Under the pieces are notes generated by a model. The model was not told the DNA's origin. It saw only the letters and a list, made by a program, of their open reading frames with translations, and did no database searches. DNA of 64,000 nucleotides, taken from NCBI GenBank assembly GCA_014281115.1, contig JACONQ010000015.1, positions 434,001-498,000 on the forward strand. The letters are read 5' to 3'. Position 1 is the first letter of the stretch. Each line of letters opens with the position of its first letter. Shown one piece after another: positions 29,976-42,041 of this stretch. Source of the DNA: Laburnicola sp. R22_1. Lineage: Eukaryota; Ascomycota; Dothideomycetes; Pleosporales; Didymosphaeriaceae. The position numbers were made by a program, and so were the translations under genes.

Positions 29976-32900
29976 TCAACCACCACGTCGACGCGTCGAA
30001 TCCGGTCCGTTGTAGGATCTAAACTGCGTTCCAGGCGCATGGTACGATCTATACTGACGACGAGGCTGGCGCAAGGGGCCCGAGCCCGGCTCGCCAGAAC
30101 GCGGAGCAGCAGACTCCCGCTGAGCATTTGCGTCATAAGACGAATTATGCTGCGGCTGCTGCTGCTGATGTTGTTGTTGCGACGGAGAATATGCGGACGG
30201 AGGAGCGCTCTGGCCGACAAAGGTCATGGGATGGGGTTGGGAGTGTGGTGGCGGAGGAGCCATGTTCGCTGGGAGGATGGGCTGTCCGCCGTACTGGTGA
30301 ATCTTTAGGGGCGGGTATGGAGTGGAAGCACTAGGATGCTGGGGTGGCGGTGGGGGTGGTGGTGGTGCTTGGAAGCTACCTGGTGGCGGGACATAACCTC
30401 CTTGATAGGAGTGTGGTCCAGATGGCCCGTGTGGCCCGTTGTAACTCCCGCCGTACTGTGGTGGAGGACCGTGGCGAGAACCATGAGAAGACGAATGAGA
30501 GGATGGCTGATAGCCGGATTGTGGATACCCAGTCTGTGGCGGAACAGGATAATGTGCGAAACGAAAGTTGACATTACTAGGCGGCGGCCCAGGTGGCTTG
30601 GATGGAAGAGTCTGACTGATGGAGGGTAGTTGAGGTGGGGCGCTCGGTGTGGAGAACGGGCTCTGACGTGAGGATACTGTTTTGGTATGCTCAGCCGGAT
30701 ACTGCGGTGGACTGCCTGCGTAAGGCTGTTGTGCGGAAGGCTGTGATCCCTGTGAGCCGCTGAGGCGCCTGTCGCGCTCCCATTGTGACGACGATCCTCC
30801 TTGATCATTGGAGCCTTGACGAGGGAGATAGGCTGGTGCTGCGCTCGGCGACTGTTGATATGACAGCGACGGCATTGACGGCGATGCATTGTAAGTGCTC
30901 GAGGTCCTGCGAGATCGTTTGCCCTTATCCTGTTTCTCAGATGCGCCGGAAGGACTGAAAGGCTGCGAAAGGGGTGGAGCACTCATAAAAGCTTGCTCTC
31001 GTTGGGCATGCTCTCGCTGAGCGTTCTCTTCTCGTCGAGCATTCTCTCGCTGAGTATTTGCTTCTCGTTGAACATTCTCCCGTTGAGAACTCTCTCGTTG
31101 GTTGCTCTCTCGTTGAGTGCTCTCTCGTTGGACGCTTTCTTGATTCTCCGCACGCTGACTAGAGTGACTCTTCCCATCGGGCAAAGTTCTAGTACCTAGC
31201 ATATCGCGAATCATATGGAGAGGATCTTTTCTCCGTAACTCTTCCAAACTCGGAGGCTTCATGTAGTTTGGTTGCTTTGGAGGCCCCTCAGGCCACATAC
31301 GGGTAGGGGCAGATGTCGAGTAAGCGTCTCTTGAAGGCATTAGGTCAGCTTGAGCTGCCGACACGCCTCGACGTGGGTCGGGCTGATTCACGAGTGTTGC
31401 CAGTCCCGGATAACCATTTGATACGGATGTAGCGCCTTGGCTGAGGTTTGCACGCTGGGAGGATGTATCAGTCGATGTCTGATCAGCAGCGCCTGCTTGA
31501 GGCTGCCGTGACTTTGCAGGCGGGACATCTGAGTCGTTGTTGATGTTGAGGATATCCATGATCCGGTGCGTGAACCGGACTGGGGCCTCATTCTTTCGTA
31601 CCTCAGGCTCTTTCACAGGTTGTATCCCGTTGGTTTCGTGAATTGGGGTCTGCTGGCGTGATGCAGCTTGCCACTGGGATTCTATATCAGGAGTAAAATC
31701 ATCCTCCATTAGTACATCGGTAGATGTGGTAGCAGGCGGCTCGGTAGGCGATGCTTCTCTGCGCAGGTCTTTTGAAAGAACTGGCGCACCTTCATTGACG
31801 ATCGGTGACATGGGCCCGGGCTGCTTCTCTTCTTCTTTAACAATACCTCCACGAGATGCATCGGCCGACAGAGACGCAAGCAGGAACAGCGCGTCGGCCT
31901 GCTCATTAGGAATGATAGGTGCTGGTGATGGAATACGTGTTTTCTCGACATTGTTGGCTGCTTCGATCAAACTCGCGATATTCCAGTGACAAACGGCGTC
32001 GTCTCTATCGGGGCCAGTAAATGTTGCGAACCTAGTGGGCTGATTGATCGAGTCATCGGCTTCCTCGTCTCTAGCGACGAAATCTTTGCGAATCAGATCG
32101 AACCGCTTTTTGAGCAACTCTTCATTGAGCACGCGCTCGGTTTCAACATATGCCCGACTGCGAGAAGCATACTTCGAGCCGAGTCGGTCGTCCTTGCCCA
32201 ATACTGGGAAGTCGCAATGAGTTGGTGCAACAACATTGTCTTCATCTTCGGTACCAGCTCCGTCCGCAGCTTTCACTTCTCTTTGGAGCCGCTTCATGTG
32301 ATGGAAGCATTGCAACAACAAATTTTCCTGGAGATCTTTGAATCGTTGAATATACTTCTCCTTCTCAATATGCTCTTCAGCTATGCACACCCGCTCAAGT
32401 TGCTCAAGCTCGTTTGTTCGTAGCGCGTTGACCTGCACAAGTCGTTTCTCCTTGTGCTGATCAAGAGCTGTCATGAGCGGCTCATACTCTGGACATTTTT
32501 TGTAGTAGTCCGGATCATTCTTCAACGATGTAGTTGCTCGGTTAGAAAGCTCTTCCAGGATGCTCTTCTGGATCTTGGCGAGGCTGCGGTAACTCATTTT
32601 CAGATTGAGCTGACGTCGCAAATCCGTCTCGACATTAACGTCTGGGTGCGGTGCACGTCGCCGTCCCGGAAGGCGCCGTCCCGGTTTCGCAGGCGCATCG
32701 CCATTGGTGGGAAGCACATGATGCAGGTTCTGGCTGCTCTCGACTTCGGCGATTTGCTCAGGTGAATTTGGTGCTGTAGATGCATCTGTCAACTCCGGAG
32801 GCTGGTCTGCGGACTCGGCTGGGGTCTGTGTTGTTGTCCTGGGCTTCTTCTTTCGCGGCTGTTCGGAAGTGTCGCTCTGGGTCCGTGTAGGAACACCATT

Positions 32901-33495
32901 TGCGCTGACAGTTTGGCTCGACTCAGAGGATTCATGCGATGCGCGTCTCTTTCTGGACGACGTTTTCGAGCCGTTGGATGCATTGTGCGAGTTCAAGTGT
33001 GATGACTCTGACGAATGCGTGCCATTCGCCGCAAGCTGATCAGCGAAGGAGCCCGTAGACTGCTGATGAGGCGAACCAGAATCGGTGGAAAGTCGGGTGC
33101 GCTTGGCTGGTCGCTCACCCTCGATCTCTGAATGGCCATCCTCGAATTGCGCCAGATCGTCCAACGAACTGCGGCGGCTGCTCGAGCTCGCAAGTGATGG
33201 CGCACCGGAACTGTCCTGATTTGAAGCCGTTTTCACAGCACGCCGGGTTTTCATATGGAGAGGTTCTGAAGGAAGAAGCCGCGACGTCTTCGCTCCTGGA
33301 AGACTCGAGCTATTCCTTCGCTTAGTTTGGGAACTAGTCCGCATTGCGGCTGCGCCAAGTAAATAGCATATTAGCATACGTCTGGAGGCAAGGTGCGGGA
33401 GAGGGAAGAGCAGGCGAGGGAGACTCACCAGGCGGAGCCTTGGGCGGCGCTGTCGTCGCTTTCTTTGTTGCTTTATTCTTGCGCTTTGGCGGCAT
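29976..33495 (-). CDS. Large Pro/Gln/Ser-rich protein with central coiled coil, function unknown
   Basis: Two exons on the - strand: 33495-33429 and 33349-29976; 1,146 residues. The first exon encodes MPPKRKNKATKKATTAPPKA, and a 79-nt intron (GTGAGT...GCGCAG) joins it to AAMRTSSQTKRRN. The N-terminal ~250 residues are Ser-rich with nuclear-localisation-like clusters (KPGRRLPGRRRAPHPD). A conserved-looking helical core follows (LNLKMSYRSLAKIQKSILEE, LEQLERVCIAEEHIEKEKYI, LLLQCFHHMKRLQREV), likely a coiled coil. Then comes disordered sequence with a striking run of QRES/QREN units (~31000-31140), and a Pro/Gln/Gly/Tyr-rich tail (PPPPPPPPQHP, QQQHQQQQPQHN) of a prion- or activation-like kind. 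The composition suggests a chromatin or transcription cofactor, but I do not recognise the family. Confidence 0.8.
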
Positions 33496-35957
33496 TGTGG
33501 TGAGACTGGAACTGGAACAGGCCCTGGAGCGCCCGTTAGCCCGTGACCTTGCTTCTGTATCTTCGATAGACTCTGCGGGCATAACCGCTACAGCGACCAA
33601 GTAGGAATTGACGAGAAAGAACGGTGACTTACGAATAAAATGTGCCCACTCTTTTCCGTTCAAGAACGCCCGGTGCGAAGCGTTGGTGAAGCGCGAGACC
33701 TGCAAGTTGCCGTGGTAAGCCTCTGCATGGAATGAAAGTGTTGGCGCAATCCAAGCTGTGGAATATCTGCGACCTTGAAATGACTCTCAAGAGCTATATC
33801 TTCCAGGTGAAGATGTATCCAAGCTGCGCTATGGGTTGCTGAAGTGTAGGGGTACTTACTGTGCTGAGGTTCGTTGGTCCCCGTGGCACAATGACTGACG
33901 AAGTAATGTGATGCAGGAAAATAGTCACAAGGCTAGGGACTCATCCCGCGATGCGTTCAGACAGAACAACAGTCCAAGTGCAGTGGCTTCTCGCAATCGT
34001 TCCGAGGTTGGCCCTGCGTGAAGGAGCGTGAAGAGAAAAGGACCATGTGCAAATGCTCGACGCAGCGCAAGAGAAAGTAGACGTGAAGTAGCACGAAGCC
34101 GGGTTCCACTGGCGCAGGCGAAAAGAGTTAAAGAGTCTGCAGACGAGCAGCGAAAGGTAGCAGTTGTTTCGACGGGGTTTATGAGGATGGTTTAAAGTGT
34201 TCAGGTGCTTGAGACCACCTCAGAACGGACACGGGCTAGTCCCAAAATGGGTCAACGCCCAAGCTGCGGGTATCGGCGGAGATGAATAGGAACTTTGGCG
34301 GACAATAGCACAATAGGAGCAAGCCAACCTGAGGTGGCTGCGGTGAATGTGAACGTGAATGCGCGGCAAGATAGGTGAACCAGGGCAAAACCAAGCCGTC
34401 CAAAACGAGGGCGATACAGCAGGGCCTTTCCTAGAACGGCAAGACTAATCTTACGCCAAAGCCCGCGGGCATCCAGTGTCATCTCATCACTTTTGCAAAA
34501 ACTCCGGTATGGATCGCCGACATGTTGCTGCTCTACTCATTGCGAATACGTGTGCACTCTCTTCACCTGCTGCGCCTCAATCACCATCACATACGGAGTT
34601 TCAGCGGCAAACGTCATTAGCCGTGAGACCCGATGGATGGACGGCCATCAGGAAAATACGTGTTAATGATTTCCATGCGTTTGCTGTCGGTACCCTCGAA
34701 AGTAGAGTGACAGGACAATAGTTTGAGTACAGTTGGCCTTAGTATTGCTAATCCCGGGCTAACACACTGTACTCAAATTTTTGTCATAGTACTGTACATG
34801 TGTTTGAACCGCGGCGGGACGCAAGAGACATCCTCCGTACATCTGGCATCTGTTCACATATCTAGAAGAAGCAGTCGTCGAATTCAAACATGCAAACAAC
34901 ACGCTGTCACACAGCACGCATATGAACATGTCCAGATCCACTCCCGCCTTACTTCCCGCTCCTCGCCTATCTCCAGTAGTCCAGTACACACCCAACGCCA
35001 CCCAAACGAATGTCGCATGACCAGCCCCCAGCGCAACCCAATGCCCACACCCCGCATACCTCACTGCTCCAACCCACTGAGGTTTTCAATATCCGACCCA
35101 TCCGTGCCCTTTCAAGCAACAAGGGGCGCGCGCATCCCCAAGCTCCACGTCAGAACTTTTCCAAATGCTCCCATTGGTCGCCGGCCTATGCACGTCAGCG
35201 GGTGCCCCCGAGTGGGTCCTTTTCATGCTCCCCTGACGCCAAGCCGGATCGAGCCTGCGTGCTACCCACAACCATTGTGATGAAGAACAAAATCGAGTCC
35301 TGAGTAGCCAATTCGCATGACATCCTCAGCCATTATTAATATACACCTGTTGCATTCTCATTACACTTCCCAGGGTAACGTACCTGTCCTACTCTTTGAC
35401 CATATGCAAACCTGTGATCAGACAGCACATGCGAAAGACAGAACCATTTGACACATGGTTGAATTCGTCTTCATAATTGCTACGTGTGCGCAAGACTTGC
35501 GATCCTCTAGCTACTCCCGATTCAAGCCCAGCTCTACCAAAGGTATAGAAACGTTTGCACCGCCCACCTGCAGTGCCCATTACCAGGTTAAAAACTAATA
35601 CTACGATATCACAGCTTGCTATAATGCTGATATCTCAACCAAGAGCTTCCCGCCGAGCTCACCCGATTTTTGTGTACCAAAACGCCAAATTCAGACGCTA
35701 AACGTGATCATACGCACAGTATAAGAAAGGAAAGGAAATGAGAGGACAGGAAGTTTAGGCATGAAAGGAAGAGTCGCTTCAAAGGGAAGCGATGGCAAAA
35801 CTCGTTCGTACAACAAAAGGAAACTGCAGTGATTCGTTTCATAATCCGTGAAATACACGAGACGACATATCAGTGGACGGACGCGGATCGTCAGTATCAG
35901 GGTTGAATACATTCCATGGCAACGCATAGCGCCGTATTTAGCCTCATCGACTAGTGT
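33496..35957. other. Spacer with the upstream region of a - strand gene and MITE copy B
   Basis: About 2.4 kb. The region near 33500-33720 is the 5' flank of the - strand gene and may hold 5'-UTR introns. MITE copy B lies at 34705-34794. The rest (34000-35950) has scattered open frames with no protein-like pattern. Confidence 0.5.
34705..34794 (+). mobile_element. MITE family 1, copy B (90 bp, TA-flanked)
   Basis: Left end GAGTGACAGGACAATAGTTT (degenerate), then GAGTACAGTTGGCCTTAGTA; right end CTGTACTCAAATTTTTGTCA then TAGTACTG. TA on both sides (34703-34704 and 34795-34796). Confidence 0.75.
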
Positions 35958-37349
35958 TCACTTGCAGGTTGACTTCTGTCCGCCCTTGCTGATACTACTT
36001 CTCGGCGAAGAGTTGAGGACATAGTCCGGGATCGAAGGTGTCATTTGCCGACTAGGAGGTGAAGGACTGCGCGACTGCACCCGTTGTGAGCTGAGACTCA
36101 TGGCGCGCTCGTTGATGTCGTTGATGAAACTCTGAGAATGGACCAGAAGGCTCGGGCTCGGAGCACGGCTGTTTGATCGGCTACTGCTTGAACGCATTCG
36201 GCTGTAGGGGCGTGGTGGGCAGGTGATAACCTGGCGGGCGAGCGGGCTAGCCACAATGCTCGTGCCTGGCGTTGCGGTCGGAGGCGGTGTTGGGCTTTCA
36301 CTTCTGAAGAGAGGGTGGATATGTGCCTCGCTGCCTGCTGGACTCGGAGGGCGTGAGGTGTCCAATGTCAACTTGGGTGGAGGTGGTAGATCGTCAATAT
36401 CGCTCGCCAAGAGTCCTTCTGGGAATGGTCCATCCAATGCCCGAGCTGGACTTGCGGGTCGGCTCCCAGGGATGGGTTCAAGAACAGTGCCTCGTGGTGC
36501 CGAGACCGGTGCCGAAGTGAGGTGTACAACAGCGTCTTTGCTTTGCGCATCAACCTCCCACGAATCGAAGCCGTCAGCCTGAGACGAACTGTCGACAGAG
36601 ATACTGTCGGAATGGATACTGTGTACGCCTCGGGCAGATGAAGGTCGGCTGACCAGCTTGGTGCGTGATGTAACAGGCCGTACGACTTGCTGTAAGGAGT
36701 CTCTCCAAGATTTCAAAGACTGAGAAGATCGGCTTGACATGGTCGGCGATGGGAGAGCTCCAAGAGGCGATGAAGGCTGTGTGGGCGCCATCATGTATAA
36801 GTTCCCATTGGCTGCCGAATAGCGTACCTCAGACATGGCTGAATCACGGGGACCGGATATGACGACTTGTTGTACTTCTTGCCGCGATTTCCCCCATAAA
36901 GGAGAGGAGAATAGGATGAACTGACTGAGGCAAGCCAGCGCCCATATAACAATATGAGCAGAGAAGCTACTATCCAATCTCCAAGTCGCTTGACTGGTTG
37001 CAGTCTGAGAGAGTTCATTTAACTGTTTCCTGATAGTGATGGTGGATGCTAACGACAGGGCCAAAGCTGTGACAGAAGATACCACACAACAGGCCGCAAG
37101 AACCTTCCTTGTTTGTACCGAACTCTTGATGATTCCTTCTCTTGTCCATGCATATTGCGAGGAGAAGACTGACACTGCCCCGAGAGCTACAAGGTCGAAG
37201 GCACTGGCGGTACCTGCTAGACCAACCAAAGAAGAGCGAGCGGCAGATAAAGAGACTGCGTCGAGGATGTCCAGAATGGTTTCAGCAGCAGTGGTGGACC
37301 ATGCCAGGGCACCCAGGAGTGACAGGTAGAACGTTCGTGTTCGGAACAT
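35958..37349 (-). CDS. Four-span membrane protein with long serine/proline-rich C-terminal tail
   Basis: 463 residues from Met at 37349 (MFRTRTFYLSLLGALAWSTT). The frame stays open 36 codons further upstream, but that extension is polar and Cys-rich, unlike a start. Hydrophobic spans lie near residues 5-22 and 50-70 (LVALGAVSVFSSQYAW precedes a charged loop), 85-110 (KVLAACCVVSSVTALALSLA) and 135-155 (AHIVIWALACLSQFILFSS), giving a small tetraspan module. The remaining ~300 residues are disordered, Ser/Pro/Arg-rich (SRPSSARGVHSIHSDSISVD, RSESPTPPPTATPGTS, QSRSPSPPSRQMTPS) and presumably cytoplasmic and phosphorylated. I do not recognise the family and assign no function. No introns are evident. 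Confidence 0.75.
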   Translation of the reverse strand: MFRTRTFYLSLLGALAWSTTAAETILDILDAVSLSAARSSLVGLAGTASAFDLVALGAVSVFSSQYAWTREGIIKSSVQTRKVLAACCVVSSVTALALSLASTITIRKQLNELSQTATSQATWRLDSSFSAHIVIWALACLSQFILFSSPLWGKSRQEVQQVVISGPRDSAMSEVRYSAANGNLYMMAPTQPSSPLGALPSPTMSSRSSQSLKSWRDSLQQVVRPVTSRTKLVSRPSSARGVHSIHSDSISVDSSSQADGFDSWEVDAQSKDAVVHLTSAPVSAPRGTVLEPIPGSRPASPARALDGPFPEGLLASDIDDLPPPPKLTLDTSRPPSPAGSEAHIHPLFRSESPTPPPTATPGTSIVASPLARQVITCPPRPYSRMRSSSSRSNSRAPSPSLLVHSQSFINDINERAMSLSSQRVQSRSPSPPSRQMTPSIPDYVLNSSPRSSISKGGQKSTCK

Positions 37350-39304
37350 GTTGCCTGCGACCGAATAGTGGTGGTCGAACTTGTAGTGGCTCAGTCTGAA
37401 ATCGTCTGAAGTGATACAGCGACAACGCGGCCAGGTAACCGTCCAGAGGCTGCTCAAGTCGATGCGAAGTCCGGGTCCAACTGTTAAGCGAGCTTTGGGG
37501 AACGAGTGTTGAATGTCCTGAACGGAAACTGGAAAGTCGTCGATTCATCCAGAGAGGTGATCAAATTGAATATCGAAGGCGGTTGTGCGATAGAAATATC
37601 AGGCAGGTGCGAGCACGAGAGCGAACGCGTGAGTGGCACGCGACCGAAATGATGGTGTGGGCAGTATACTTGTTCGTATAATACCCTTCAGCGTGATTGA
37701 GGGCGACGCGAAGGCTGGATCGGGACGTCTCAGGCACTTCCAGTTGCAGTAGCCCGGAGCGGGTTGGTGCAAGTTGAATGAGCCAGCAACCCAGTGAACC
37801 AACCAAGAGAAAGAGTGGCAGGCTGAACAGCAGTTGGGCGAAGGTAGATTGGAGTTAGGAACGAGCGGAGTATTGGAACGACGAACAGTGCATGTGGCGA
37901 GAGGGCATGTGGAAACCGGGGGCCTGGGGCAGAGTATGTAAATAAAATTATTATTAGAGAGCAAGACGGCTGATGAGAGGAGCCATTATTTTGGGGCTGC
38001 AACGCGTTGAACGTGATGGAGCGCGGCCGGGATACGGGGGGAATCCTTGATGGGCGGCAGGCATCTTCTATGCTTCGATTGACGAAGCGGCCGCTTGCAC
38101 CACGGCCGTACGCATCCCGGGGTAACTCACGACGTGCAGCTAACCAGCGATGGCGGAGCCTGGGCTGCACGGGAGTATTGGCTCTGTACGATGCCATCGG
38201 TGGCCGCCAGCTGAGCGAGGTTGACGCGGGCTCACAGCATGCAAGCTTCGAGAAGGGGGAATGCGACGAAAACAAGACGGTAAGACGGCGTTGAGGTTCG
38301 GCCCACCTGCTACCAATTGTCGCCTGAAGGCTGTAGGGCCGACTTCTGCAACAGCCGGCAGAGCCCAGATGGAGGCTAGGCTGCCGACGGCTCTCATTTC
38401 CCACGCCTTGTTTATTTGGGCTTGCTTTTTGTATATTTGTATACGCACAAGCTGCGCCGCCGCGAGCTGGGTGGGCCGTTGGCGACAGGCGGCAATGCAA
38501 CAGGCGGCGCTTGCGGCTGCTGAGCGCGCAACGGAGGTAGGACCGGGTCAATAGTGCTGTTTCGGTGGTGTCGCATGGCACAGCATATAGCGACTACAAA
38601 GCAATACATAGGCGAACGGCGTACAAACTGTAAGCTGCAGCACAAGGCTGTTGAGCGGACGTCGAAACAACATCCCTCGCGTCTCTGGGCGGCGTGATTG
38701 GCGGGTAACAGGGGCCGGCAACAACAAAACAAACTTCACGCGTGGATGCGGCTGGCGCGATAATGCGACGGGGGGACTCTGCAGTCTGTGGAGTCTCTCC
38801 ATGGACGCGCTAGCGGAGATGACTGCACGGCCATCATGGGCCATGCACGCCATCTGGACTCTGGGCTGAGGTCATCGACTGTGCACGTGACGTGGTCGGC
38901 GCCCGGGCGCCCGGTGATTACGTGGGGCACCGCCAGGGCCACCGGGACGTTACGTCAGCCACCCCCAGCCCGCGCTGCCTTGCGGTGAATAGATGGCCCG
39001 CACCGAGGGCAGAGGGCCTGCGGCTTGGCTAGGCTGTCCCGCTGCCCGCGTTGGTTGACGGCGCACCAGTGCTGCCTGCTTTCCAAACTGCGATACGCTC
39101 AATCACTGCTCGAACCATCCGTCCAGCCTTTCTCTCCTAGCCGCACCAACCAAGGAAGCCTCGTTCCACGCAAACGCAGTCCTGCGCCTGCGCCCGCTAT
39201 AAATTACACACCCTCGGGGCAAGGGCCACTTCGACTCCCCGCCATTACTTCTTCCCCACCCAGCTCAACCGTGACATCTCTGTCGCCCTCCACAACCCGC
39301 CAAA
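37350..39304. other. GC-rich divergent promoter region between the tetraspan gene and RAD23
   Basis: About 1.95 kb between divergent genes. Several long overlapping open frames (one of 283 codons on the - strand at 37730-38581) are compositional: no domain, start context or family pattern supports them. No repeats were seen. Confidence 0.55.
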
Positions 39305-40754
39305 ATGAAGATCACGGTCAAAGTGCGTTGCTGCCTTCTCTCTCTCTGCAGTATGCCCAAGCTAACGCCAGCGGTAGGATCTCAAGCAAAACAAGTTCGT
39401 CATCGACGCCGAGCCATCGGAAACGGTACGCAAAACTTCCACCGTCATCGCTATACAGCCCGCAGCTAATGTCTATCGCAGATCGGCGAGCTCAAGGCCA
39501 AGATCCAGGCGGACAAGACCTGGGAAGTCGCCCAACAGAAGCTGATCTACTCCGGTACGCACACCATCTCGGACTTCGCAGCTACGTGGCGTGTTCCGCC
39601 ACAGGTCCTGACGTGAACTAGGCAAGATTCTACAGGATGACAAGACGATCGAGTCATACAACATCGAAGAGAAGGGCTTCATTGTCTGCATGGTATCTAG
39701 GGTTCGTGCTGCTCGCCACCCATTGCCTGCGCTTGCTGACAGCGTTCACAGCCGAAGAAAGAAGCCGCTTCTTCAAGTAAAGCACCCTCGACACCAGCTC
39801 CAGCACCCGCACAAACACCTGCTGCTCCCGCTGCGCCAGTAGCAGCACCGGCACCGGCGGCCCAGAATGCTCCCGGCACTCCTTCACCCGCCCCAGCTCA
39901 GCAGTCCTCGGACGGCACTCGCTTCAATGACCCTTCAGCATTGACCATGGGCAGCGAGCGCGATGCTGCCATCGCAAATATGGAGAGCATGGGCTTCGAG
40001 CGCGCGGACATTGACCGGGCTATGCGCGCCGCATTCTTCAACCCAGACCGAGCGGTTGAGTACCTATTGACGGTGGGATCTTGCGAATGGTCGCTCTGGA
40101 CGATATGCTAACGGATGTTAGGGAATTCCCGAGGGCGCTCTACAGGAGTCACAAACTCAAGCGCGTGCTCCAGTGTCTCCTGCTCCTGCTGCCACTGGCG
40201 GTGGCACCGCTGCAGCCGCTCCTGCCGCTCCTACCGCGGGCGGTGACGAGCCCATAAATCTCTTCGAGGCAGCTGCCCAAGCTGGTCAGGGCAATCGAGG
40301 CGGCGCAGGTGGAGCTCGTTCGGGGGCTACCGGTGCTGCTGCTACTGCGGCTGCTGGAGCAGGAGCTGGCGCGCTTGGTGCTAATAGTCTGGACTTCTTG
40401 CGCAACGACCCGCAATTTCAGCAATTGCGACAGGTGGTACAACAACAGCCGCAAATGCTTGAGCCAATCCTGCAGCAAGTCGGCGCTGGCAACCCTCAAC
40501 TGGCTCAAATGATCGCCAACCACCCAGAACAATTCCTACAGCTGCTTGCGGAGGACGCTGACGAGGATACGCCGCTGCCACCAGGCGCCCAGGCCATCAG
40601 TGTCACCGAAGAGGAGCGTGAGGCTATTGAGCGCTTGTGCCGTCTTGGGTTCGAGCGTGATCTAGTCATTCAGGCTTACTTCGCGTGCGACAAGAATGAG
40701 GAGCTGGCTGCGAACTTCCTGTTCGACCAGCCTGACGATGCCGACGACCAGTGA
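39305..40754 (+). CDS. RAD23: UV excision repair / proteasome shuttle protein Rad23
   Basis: Six exons: 39305-39322, 39378-39425, 39482-39554, 39622-39701, 39752-40072, 40122-40754; 390 residues. The first exon is only 18 nt (MKITVK). Domains in order: ubiquitin-like domain, residues 1-73 (DLKQNKFVIDAEPSET, IGELKAKIQADKTWEVAQQK, GKILQDDKTIESYNIEEKGF), which docks on the proteasome; Pro/Ala linker; UBA1 around 141-182 (IANMESMGFERADIDRAMRA); a second Ala/Gly linker; the XPC/Rad4-binding domain around 265-325 (LDFLRNDPQFQQLRQVVQQQ, LAQMIANHPEQFLQLL); and UBA2 at the C-terminus (ERLCRLGFERDLVIQAYFAC). Rad23 delivers ubiquitinated substrates to the proteasome and stabilises Rad4 in nucleotide excision repair. 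All splice junctions restore the family sequence. Confidence 0.97.
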
Positions 40755-42041
40755 TCCGATGATCCAACCAGTACGAGTGACGCATATCCAACCATCAGTC
40801 TCTGCTATATGCTCGCATCCGCTCCTCCAACCCGACAAACGATTTCACCTCAAGGCCATCGCTTACATGGAACACGAATCATCTGAGCTGCTTCTCTCGG
40901 TATGTCTGATCATGTGAGAGTGCCTTTTCTCTCGTTATTTGGTAACGGTATGATACCCTCCGCAATATGGGCGGCGGCGGGTGAGATTTGGATCCGGCGA
41001 GATTGTAGATAGCTCGCCGCAATGAGCGAGGTCAGCAGCTGGAATAAATCATGAGTCATCATTGATCGCCTGCCATCCTTTTTTGCTAGGTGCTGGGTTG
41101 ATATTGCCTCGTGTGTTACCCCTGTGAGGTATGAGGACTCGAACAACTCCCACGTCGAAAACACAACGAAATGACGATCTACCATGTCCGCTTCATGATC
41201 TAGTTGATTCGCATTTACTTGCTCTTATGTTTACCGTAGATTACAGCTATTAGAAAAGTTTAAGTATAATCAGCCTCTGTATTGCCTGTCCTAGGGTAAT
41301 GTATTATACTCAAGCTTTTGTCCTAGTACTTAGTCATATGTATGCCATGTCCAATATACGCAGGTATGCAGCCTTGATACCTTAACTTGTAACCAGATAT
41401 CCTCCAGCCAGAGCAAGCGTCACCTTCACATAAGGCTTTAAGAATCGCCACAACGCCTATAACCTGCTTCCGAAATTGTTAGTAGGAGTATAATCCAGTC
41501 GTTCTCTGCTGTGGTTGGAATTTTTTTTTATAGCATAGTTGCCTGCTGTGCTGGATTTCTGTAACATTATTTATCTGCCCGTTACTTTGCCAAAAAGACA
41601 AGCTTTTTTTTACTATTGATTCTACAAAGAAACGTATGCTTTATTGAGTCGGATTCTCTTAGTAGTCTCATGTCTTGCCGTTTCTTGCTTTGTTTACTAC
41701 AACCTTCAGGAATCTCTGCACGCTTGTTCTAGCAAGGCTTTTAAGGTCTGAAGTCCAGTATAGCAGACACGAAGAACCCCTAGCACCTGTAAAGGGTTGG
41801 GTCTGGCATGGTATATTGGTAATGATAGAGGAGAATAGCAACCTGCGCGTGAGGGGAAGCTAAAGAGAAGAATGGCAGCTTCACACTAGATGCGTGGAGA
41901 ATAAAAAATACAATATTTTATTACGAGTCGAAACTTTTTTAATAACGTCCGTCCCATATCTATATAGCCCAGTCAAGCCGCAAATCATTCATCGCGCCAT
42001 AATTTCGTTACGCGCATCCGCCACAACCCTTCTCGAGGCCT
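40755..42041. other. Convergent 3' flanks of RAD23 and ADE17, with MITE copy C
   Basis: About 1.3 kb. MITE copy C lies at 41244-41330; the sequence after it (41380-41960) is moderately AT-rich. No gene was supported. Confidence 0.55.
41244..41330 (+). mobile_element. MITE family 1, copy C (87 bp, most diverged)
   Basis: Left end CAGCTATTAGAAAAGTTTAA, right end ATACTCAAGCTTTTGTCCTA then GTACT; flanked by TA (41242-41243 and 41331-41332). It shows several transitions relative to copies A and D. Confidence 0.65.

Noticed and set aside
37730..38581. 283-codon open frame on the - strand
   Set aside because: Arg/Pro/Ser composition of GC-rich non-coding DNA; no recognisable segment, and it lies in a divergent promoter region.
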